Shown: positions 59,203 to 64,000 of the stretch, piece by piece
How positions within the stretch are numbered: position 1 is the stretch's first letter
Layout of the letters: every line of letters begins with the position of its first letter
Assembly (NCBI RefSeq): GCF_036250695.1
Contig: NZ_CP109427.1
Location: 6,138,001-6,202,000 of the forward strand
Direction: 5' to 3'
Length of the DNA stretch: 64,000 bases
Source: Streptomyces sp. NBC_01497
Lineage (GTDB): Bacteria; Actinomycetota; Actinomycetes; Streptomycetales; Streptomycetaceae
Notes under the pieces: generated by a model
What the model saw: the letters and a program-made list of their open reading frames with translations, nothing else
What the model was told of the DNA's origin: nothing
Databases searched by the model: none
Program-made: the position numbers and the translations under genes

Positions 59203-60651
59203 GTGATCACCCTCTCCCTCGCCGAGGTCGCCGAAATCGTCGGCGGGCAGGCGTACGACATACCGGATCCGGGGACTACCGGCACACCGGACATGCTGGT
59301 CACCGGCCCCGTCGTCTACGACTCCCGCAAGGTCGGGGCCGGCAGCCTCTTCGCCGCCTTCGCGGGCGAACGCGTCGACGGCCACGACTACGCGCGGCAG
59401 GCGGTCGCGGACGGCGCGGTCGCCGTCCTCGCCACCCGTCCCGTGGGCGTGCCCGCCGTCGTCGTCGACGACGTGGTCGAGGCGCTCGGCGCCCTCGCCA
59501 AGGCCGTCGTCGAGCGCCTCGGCGCCACCGTGGTCGCCCTCACCGGCTCCGCGGGCAAGACCAGCACCAAGGACCTCATCGCCCAGCTGCTGCGCAGCAA
59601 GGCGCCCACGATCTGGCCGGAGGGCAACCTCAACAACGAGATCGGCCTGCCGATCACCGCCCTGCGGTCCGAGGCGGACACCCGTTACCTCGTCCTGGAG
59701 ATGGGCGCCCGCTACATCGGCGACATCCGCTACCTGACCGGGCTCGTGCCGCCCCGCGTCGGCCTCGTCCTGAACGTGGGCACCGCCCACATCGGCGAGT
59801 TCGGCAGCCGGGAGAACATCGCCCTCGCCAAGGGGGAGATGGTCGAGGCGCTGCCGTCGGCCGAGGAGGGCGGCATCGCCGTCCTCAACGCGGACGACCC
59901 GCTCGTCAGGGAGATGGCGACCCGTACCAAGGCCCGGGTCGTCTACTTCGGGGAGTCGGACAAGGCAGACGTACGGGCCGAGAACGTGCGTCTCACGGAC
60001 ACGGGTCAGGCCTCATTCCTGCTCCGGACACCCTCCGGGTGCAGGGACGTGACCTTGCGGCTGTACGGTGAGCACCACGTGTCGAACGCGCTCGCAGCGG
60101 CCGCCGTAGCCCATGAGTTGGGCCTGTCCGTCGATGAGATCGCTGAAGCGCTCTTGTCGGCGGGAACCCTCTCCCGCTGGCGTATGGAGGTCACCGAGCG
60201 CTCGGACGGCGTGACGATCGTCAACGACGCCTACAACGCGAACCCCGAGTCCATGCGAGCTGCGCTTCGCGCGCTGGTCGCCATGGGCGGCGCCGCACGT
60301 GCCGAGGGGGGCCGTACCTGGGCGGTGCTCGGCCCGATGGCCGAGCTCGGCGACGACACGCTCACCGAGCACGACGCGATCGGACGGCTCGCCGTCCGAC
60401 TCAACGTCAACAAGCTCGTGGCGGTCGGGGGCAGGGAAGCGTCCTGGCTGCGACTGGGCGCTTACAACGAGGGTTCGTGGGGTGAGGAGTCGGTGCACGT
60501 GTCCGACGCACGGGCGGCGATCGACCTGTTGCGCAGGGAACTGCGTCCGGGAGACGTCGTGCTGGTGAAGGCATCGAGGTCGGCAGCGCTGGAGAGGGTG
60601 GCTCTCGCACTCCTCGACGACGCGGCCGAGGGCGAGGTCACCGGCCGATGA
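59203..60651 (+). CDS. murF: UDP-MurNAc-tripeptide--D-Ala-D-Ala ligase MurF
   Basis: A 482-residue Mur ligase attaching D-Ala-D-Ala. VVYDSRKVGAGSLFAAF is the N-terminal MurF block, LTGSAGKTSTKDL the ATP loop, TIWPEGNLNNEIGLP and LEMGARYIGDI the family motifs, VNDAYNANPESMRAAL the C-terminal signature. AGGGA overlaps the murE stop and lies 7 nt before the GTG, 4 bp after murE. ATGA overlap with mraY follows. Confidence 0.96.
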   Translation: MITLSLAEVAEIVGGQAYDIPDPGTTGTPDMLVTGPVVYDSRKVGAGSLFAAFAGERVDGHDYARQAVADGAVAVLATRPVGVPAVVVDDVVEALGALAKAVVERLGATVVALTGSAGKTSTKDLIAQLLRSKAPTIWPEGNLNNEIGLPITALRSEADTRYLVLEMGARYIGDIRYLTGLVPPRVGLVLNVGTAHIGEFGSRENIALAKGEMVEALPSAEEGGIAVLNADDPLVREMATRTKARVVYFGESDKADVRAENVRLTDTGQASFLLRTPSGCRDVTLRLYGEHHVSNALAAAAVAHELGLSVDEIAEALLSAGTLSRWRMEVTERSDGVTIVNDAYNANPESMRAALRALVAMGGAARAEGGRTWAVLGPMAELGDDTLTEHDAIGRLAVRLNVNKLVAVGGREASWLRLGAYNEGSWGEESVHVSDARAAIDLLRRELRPGDVVLVKASRSAALERVALALLDDAAEGEVTGR

Positions 60652-61718
60652 GGCAGATCCTCTTCGCGGGGGCCATCGGGCTCTTCCTGACCCTGATCGG
60701 TACCCCGCTGCTCATCAAGCTGCTGGCCCGCAAGGGCTACGGACAGTTCATCAGGGACGACGGGCCGCGCTCGCACGGCAGCAAGAAGGGCACGCCCACG
60801 ATGGGCGGTATCGCCTTCATCCTGGCGACGCTCATCGCGTACGTCCTGGCGAAGGTGATCACGGGCGAGGACTTCCACTTCTCCGGTGTCCTCGTGCTGT
60901 TCCTGATGACCGGGATGGGGCTCGTCGGGTTCCTCGACGACTACATCAAGATCGTCAAGCAGCGCTCACTCGGTCTGCGCGCCAAGGCCAAGATGGCCGG
61001 CCAGCTGATCGTGGGCATCGCCTTCGCGGTGCTCGCACTCCAGGACCCGAACACCCGCGGCATCACGCCCGCGTCGACCAAGCTGTCGTTCGTCACGGAC
61101 TTCGGCTGGTCGATCGGGCCGGTCGTGTTCGTCGTCTGGGCGCTGTTCATGATCCTCGCGATGTCGAACGGCGTGAACCTGACGGACGGTCTGGACGGCC
61201 TCGCCACCGGCGCGTCGGTCATGGTCTTCGGCGCGTACACCTTCATCGGCCTGTGGCAGTTCCAGGAGTCCTGCGCCAACGCGGTCACCCTGACCAACCC
61301 GAGCGCCTGCTTCGAGGTGCGCGACCCCCTCGACCTCGCCGTCGTGGCGTCCGCGCTGATGGGTTCGTGCTTCGGCTTCCTTTGGTGGAACACGTCCCCG
61401 GCCAAGATCTTCATGGGGGACACCGGCTCGCTCGCCCTCGGCGGCGCGTTCGCGGGTCTCGCGATCACCTCGCGTACCGAGTTCCTGATGGCCGTCCTCG
61501 GCGGCCTGTTCGTCCTCATCACGATGTCCGTGGTGATCCAGGTCGGATCGTTCCGGATGACGGGCAGGCGCGTCTTCCGCATGGCGCCACTCCAGCACCA
61601 CTTCGAACTCAAGGGGTGGTCCGAAGTCCTTGTCGTGGTCCGGTTCTGGATCATCCAGGGCATGTGCGTGATCGTCGCGCTCGGACTCTTCTACGCCGGA
61701 TGGGCAGCGAAGAAGTGA
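60648..61718 (+). CDS. mraY: Phospho-N-acetylmuramoyl-pentapeptide transferase MraY
   Basis: A 356-residue ten-helix membrane enzyme moving phospho-MurNAc-pentapeptide to undecaprenyl phosphate, which forms lipid I. IRDDGPRSHGSKKGTPTMGG contains the cytoplasmic Asp-rich start, GFLDDYIKI the catalytic Asp pair, NLTDGLDGLATG the nucleophile-region Asp, and MAPLQHHFELKGW the His-rich loop. Length is normal. Coupled to murF (ATGA) and murD. Confidence 0.97.
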   Translation: MRQILFAGAIGLFLTLIGTPLLIKLLARKGYGQFIRDDGPRSHGSKKGTPTMGGIAFILATLIAYVLAKVITGEDFHFSGVLVLFLMTGMGLVGFLDDYIKIVKQRSLGLRAKAKMAGQLIVGIAFAVLALQDPNTRGITPASTKLSFVTDFGWSIGPVVFVVWALFMILAMSNGVNLTDGLDGLATGASVMVFGAYTFIGLWQFQESCANAVTLTNPSACFEVRDPLDLAVVASALMGSCFGFLWWNTSPAKIFMGDTGSLALGGAFAGLAITSRTEFLMAVLGGLFVLITMSVVIQVGSFRMTGRRVFRMAPLQHHFELKGWSEVLVVVRFWIIQGMCVIVALGLFYAGWAAKK

Positions 61719-63133
61719 GCACGGACGACTGGCGGGGCAGGCGCGTCACCGTCGCGGGGCTGGGCGTCTCCGGCGTGCCCGCGGCGCGCGTCCTGCACGG
61801 CCTGGGCGCCGAGGTCACCGTCGTCAACGACGGTGACGACGACCGTTCCCGCGAGCAGGCGCGCGACCTGCGCGCGCTCGGTGTCACGGTCCGGCTCGGC
61901 GACGGCGACACGCTGCCGCCGGGCACCGAACTGGTCGTCACCGCGCCCGGCTGGCGCCCCGACAAGCCGCTGTTCGCGGCGGCCGCCGCGGCGGGCGTCG
62001 AGATCTGGGGCGACGTCGAACTCGCCTGGCGGCTGCGCGGGCCGGGCGCCGCGCCCTGGCTCGCCGTCACCGGCACCAACGGCAAGACGACCACCGTGCG
62101 GATGCTGGCCGCGATGCTGGCCGCGGCGGGCCTGCGGACCGCCGCCGTCGGCAATATCGGCGTCTCGCTCCTCGACGCCGTCACCGGCGATCAGACGTAC
62201 GACGTGCTCGCCGTCGAACTCTCCAGTTACCAGCTGCACTGGGCGCCGAGCCTGCGCGCCCACTCCGCGGCCGTGCTCAACCTCGCGCCCGACCACCTCG
62301 ACTGGCACGGCTCCATGGAGGCGTACGCCGCCGACAAGGGCCGTGTCTACGAGGGCAACCAGGTCGCCTGCGTCTACAACGTGGCGGACAAGGCGACGGC
62401 GGACCTGGTCCGGGCGGCCGACGTCGAGGAGGGCTGCCGCGCCATCGGCTTCACGCTCTCGACGCCCGGCCCCTCCGAACTCGGCGTCGTGGACGGCCTG
62501 CTGGTCGACCGTGCCTTCGTCGAGGGGCGGCAGCGGCAGGCACAGGAGCTGGCCGAGGTGAGCGACATCACCCCCGCCGTGCCGCACAACATCGCCAACG
62601 CGCTCGCCGCGGCGGCCCTCGCCCGCGCCTACGGCGTGCAGCCGTCGGCCGTACGGGAGGGACTGCGGGCCTTCCGCCCCGACCCGCACCGTATGGAGCA
62701 CGTCGCCGACATCGCGGGCGTCACGTACATCGACGACTCCAAGGCGACGAACACGCACGCCACCCAGGCGTCCCTCGCCTCCTACGACCCGATCGTCTGG
62801 ATCGCGGGCGGCCTTGCCAAGGGCGCCACCTTCGACGAGCTGGTCGCGGGGGCGGCGGGGCGGCTGCGCGCAGTGGTGCTGATCGGCGCCGACCGCGCCC
62901 TGATCCGCGAAGCCCTGGCGCGACACGCCCCGCAGGTCCCGGTGGTCGACCTCGCGCGGACCGACACTGGGTCGATGTCGGCGGCGGTCCACGAGGCGAC
63001 GCGCCTGGCACAGCGGGGGGACACGGTCCTGATGGCCCCGGCCTGCGCGTCGATGGACATGTTCGCCAACTACAACAAGCGGGGCGAGGCGTTCGCGGAA
63101 GCCGTACGCTCACTTGCCGCGGAGCATGCCTGA
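61700..63133 (+). CDS. murD: UDP-MurNAc-L-Ala--D-Glu ligase MurD
   Basis: A 477-residue ligase adding D-Glu. VTVAGLGVSGVPAARVL is the N-terminal UDP-binding motif, VTGTNGKTTTVRML the ATP loop, ELSSYQLHW and NLAPDHLDWHGSMEAY the central domain, and YIDDSKATNTHA the carbamylated-Lys/C-terminal region. ATG 61700 overlaps mraY by 19 bp. GTG 61715, overlapping the mraY stop as GTGA, is in frame and would remove five residues; the sequence alone does not decide. Contiguous with ftsW. Confidence 0.95.
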   Translation: MGSEEVSTDDWRGRRVTVAGLGVSGVPAARVLHGLGAEVTVVNDGDDDRSREQARDLRALGVTVRLGDGDTLPPGTELVVTAPGWRPDKPLFAAAAAAGVEIWGDVELAWRLRGPGAAPWLAVTGTNGKTTTVRMLAAMLAAAGLRTAAVGNIGVSLLDAVTGDQTYDVLAVELSSYQLHWAPSLRAHSAAVLNLAPDHLDWHGSMEAYAADKGRVYEGNQVACVYNVADKATADLVRAADVEEGCRAIGFTLSTPGPSELGVVDGLLVDRAFVEGRQRQAQELAEVSDITPAVPHNIANALAAAALARAYGVQPSAVREGLRAFRPDPHRMEHVADIAGVTYIDDSKATNTHATQASLASYDPIVWIAGGLAKGATFDELVAGAAGRLRAVVLIGADRALIREALARHAPQVPVVDLARTDTGSMSAAVHEATRLAQRGDTVLMAPACASMDMFANYNKRGEAFAEAVRSLAAEHA

Positions 63134-63182
63134 CCGGCTGGCCCAGGTGCCCCGCCGGGATCGACTGGAGGGTCCACCGCTG

Positions 63183-64000
63183 ATGCCGCCGATGCCCCCG
63201 ATGCCTGCCGACGACACCCGTCCCCCCGAGCGCTCCGCGGGTGCCGCCGGACCCCCGAAACCCCCGGCGGCCCGAGGGGCCGGCCGGTGGTTCAGCGGGA
63301 CGGGGCCCGGGCCGCGCACCGCCCAGGTCCCGCACGGGGTCCCCGGCCTCGCGGGGCTGCCCGGCACGGCCCTTCGGGGCGGTACGCCCGGTGCCGGGCC
63401 ACGGGCCGGACGAGCCCCCGCCCCGCGCGGCGGTGCCGGCCGCCCCCGGCCCCCGCGTCCCGTCGCCCGGCCCTCCCAGGTGGCCGCGCTGCGCCGGAAG
63501 TACGACCGGGCCCGGCGGGCCTGGGACCGCCCCCTCACCGCTTATTACCTGATCATCGGCAGCGCGCTGCTGATCACCGTGCTCGGCCTGGTCATGGTGT
63601 ACTCCGCGTCCATGATCAAGGCCCTGGAGCTGTCGCTGCCCGGGTCGTACTTCTTCCGCAAGCAGTTCCTCGCCGCCGTGATCGGCTCCGTCCTGCTGCT
63701 GATCGCGACCCGCATGCCGATCAAGCTCCACCGCGCGCTCGCGTACCCGCTGCTCGTCGTGACGGTCTTCCTGATGGCGCTCGTGCAGGTGCCCGGGATA
63801 GGGCAATCGGTCAACGGCAACCAGAACTGGATCGGCTTCGGCTCCTTCCAGCTCCAGCCCAGCGAGTTCGGCAAGCTCGCCCTCATCCTGTGGGGCGCTG
63901 ACCTGCTCGCGCGCAAACACGAGAAGAACCTGCTCAACCAGTGGAAGCACCTGCTGGTGCCGCTCGTGCCGTGCGCCTTCTTCCTGCTCGGCCTGATCAT
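63183..64000 (+). CDS. ftsW: Septal peptidoglycan polymerase FtsW, 3'-truncated by window end
   Basis: The frame is open to the last base; about 272 residues are visible. The first ~115 are Pro/Gly/Arg-rich cytoplasmic sequence, much longer than in E. coli FtsW. Helices start with YYLIIGSALLITVLGLVMVYSAS, and the SEDS landmarks NGNQNWIGFGSFQLQPSEF and KLALILWGADLLARK are present. FtsW polymerises lipid II glycan strands with FtsI. ATG 63183 follows GGAGGG by 10 nt; ATG 63126, overlapping murD, is also in frame and would add 19 residues. Confidence 0.95.
   Translation, partial: MPPMPPMPADDTRPPERSAGAAGPPKPPAARGAGRWFSGTGPGPRTAQVPHGVPGLAGLPGTALRGGTPGAGPRAGRAPAPRGGAGRPRPPRPVARPSQVAALRRKYDRARRAWDRPLTAYYLIIGSALLITVLGLVMVYSASMIKALELSLPGSYFFRKQFLAAVIGSVLLLIATRMPIKLHRALAYPLLVVTVFLMALVQVPGIGQSVNGNQNWIGFGSFQLQPSEFGKLALILWGADLLARKHEKNLLNQWKHLLVPLVPCAFFLLGLI

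Overview
The window is a 64 kb piece of a Streptomyces (or very close actinomycete) chromosome. The base composition is very GC-rich, starts are often GTG or TTG, and the gene order matches the conserved core around the division and cell-wall (dcw) cluster of Streptomyces. From memory this is the S. coelicolor SCO2140 to SCO2085 interval read in reverse. I found no phage, integrase, insertion sequence, CRISPR array, tRNA, rRNA or secondary-metabolite cluster. Almost every gene belongs to a recognisable housekeeping or lineage-conserved family.

Layout. 1-7.5 kb: end of a class V aminotransferase, an Lrp/AsnC ligand-binding protein coupled to a rhomboid protease, a coiled-coil NYN protein, two paralogous secreted NlpC/P60 hydrolases (the first with a structured, AT-rich leader) and a zincin-like lipoprotein. 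7.5-14.9 kb: envelope-lipid block with a GT87 membrane glycosyltransferase, a PimB-type mannosyltransferase, long-chain acyl-CoA synthetase, metallophosphoesterase, an SRPBCC protein and an ArsA-like protein with a degenerate P-loop. 15-23.3 kb: carbon metabolism and signalling, with a DUF5304 protein, glucokinase, an EEP hydrolase, a membrane protein, an alpha/beta hydrolase, a PlsC-like acyltransferase, a MacS/MacR-type two-component pair and phosphofructokinase. 23.4-25.5 kb: a divergent GntR regulator and DapA-family aldolase around a perfect palindrome. 25.5-30.5 kb: a fused anthranilate synthase with a trpL attenuator, divergent class II DAHP synthase, then an iron box, Bfd and bacterioferritin. 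30.6-40.9 kb: a YedY-like oxidoreductase, endonuclease IV, a PASTA kinase, the TPP-riboswitch thiO-thiS-thiG operon, a FAD reductase, an Rv2175c-type DNA-binding protein, thiE and metF. 40.9-47.2 kb: a Gln/Tyr-rich membrane protein, a phytoene desaturase-like flavoprotein, DUF4126, an SAV_6107-type HEPN protein, a methyltransferase and DUF3040. 47.5-53.4 kb: a coupled MoxR-DUF58-transglutaminase operon and a beta-carbonic anhydrase. 53.8-64 kb: rsmH-ftsL-ftsI-murE-murF-mraY-murD-ftsW, all on the plus strand, mostly with overlapping stop/start codons; ftsW runs off the end.

How it fits together. The right end makes and polymerises lipid II at the septum. The PASTA kinase, NlpC/P60 hydrolases and PimB/GT87/PlsC/FadD genes act on or sense the same envelope. 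Aromatic amino acid, thiamine, folate and iron genes carry their own local regulation (trp attenuator, TPP riboswitch, iron box). Many genes have a TANNNT hexamer 6-8 nt before the start codon and are probably leaderless. The order of families also parallels the M. tuberculosis Rv2190c-Rv2153c region.

I see no convincing new multi-gene system. The most interesting unexplained signals are non-coding: a nested stem structure before the DUF3040 gene (46637-46725), a palindrome plus 21-bp perfect hairpin inside a divergent spacer (44501-44828), and the GntR/DapA palindrome (24188-24215). On the protein side they are a degenerate ArsA P-loop and several low-complexity tails. Start codons, residue numbers and hairpins were read by eye; no database search was run.
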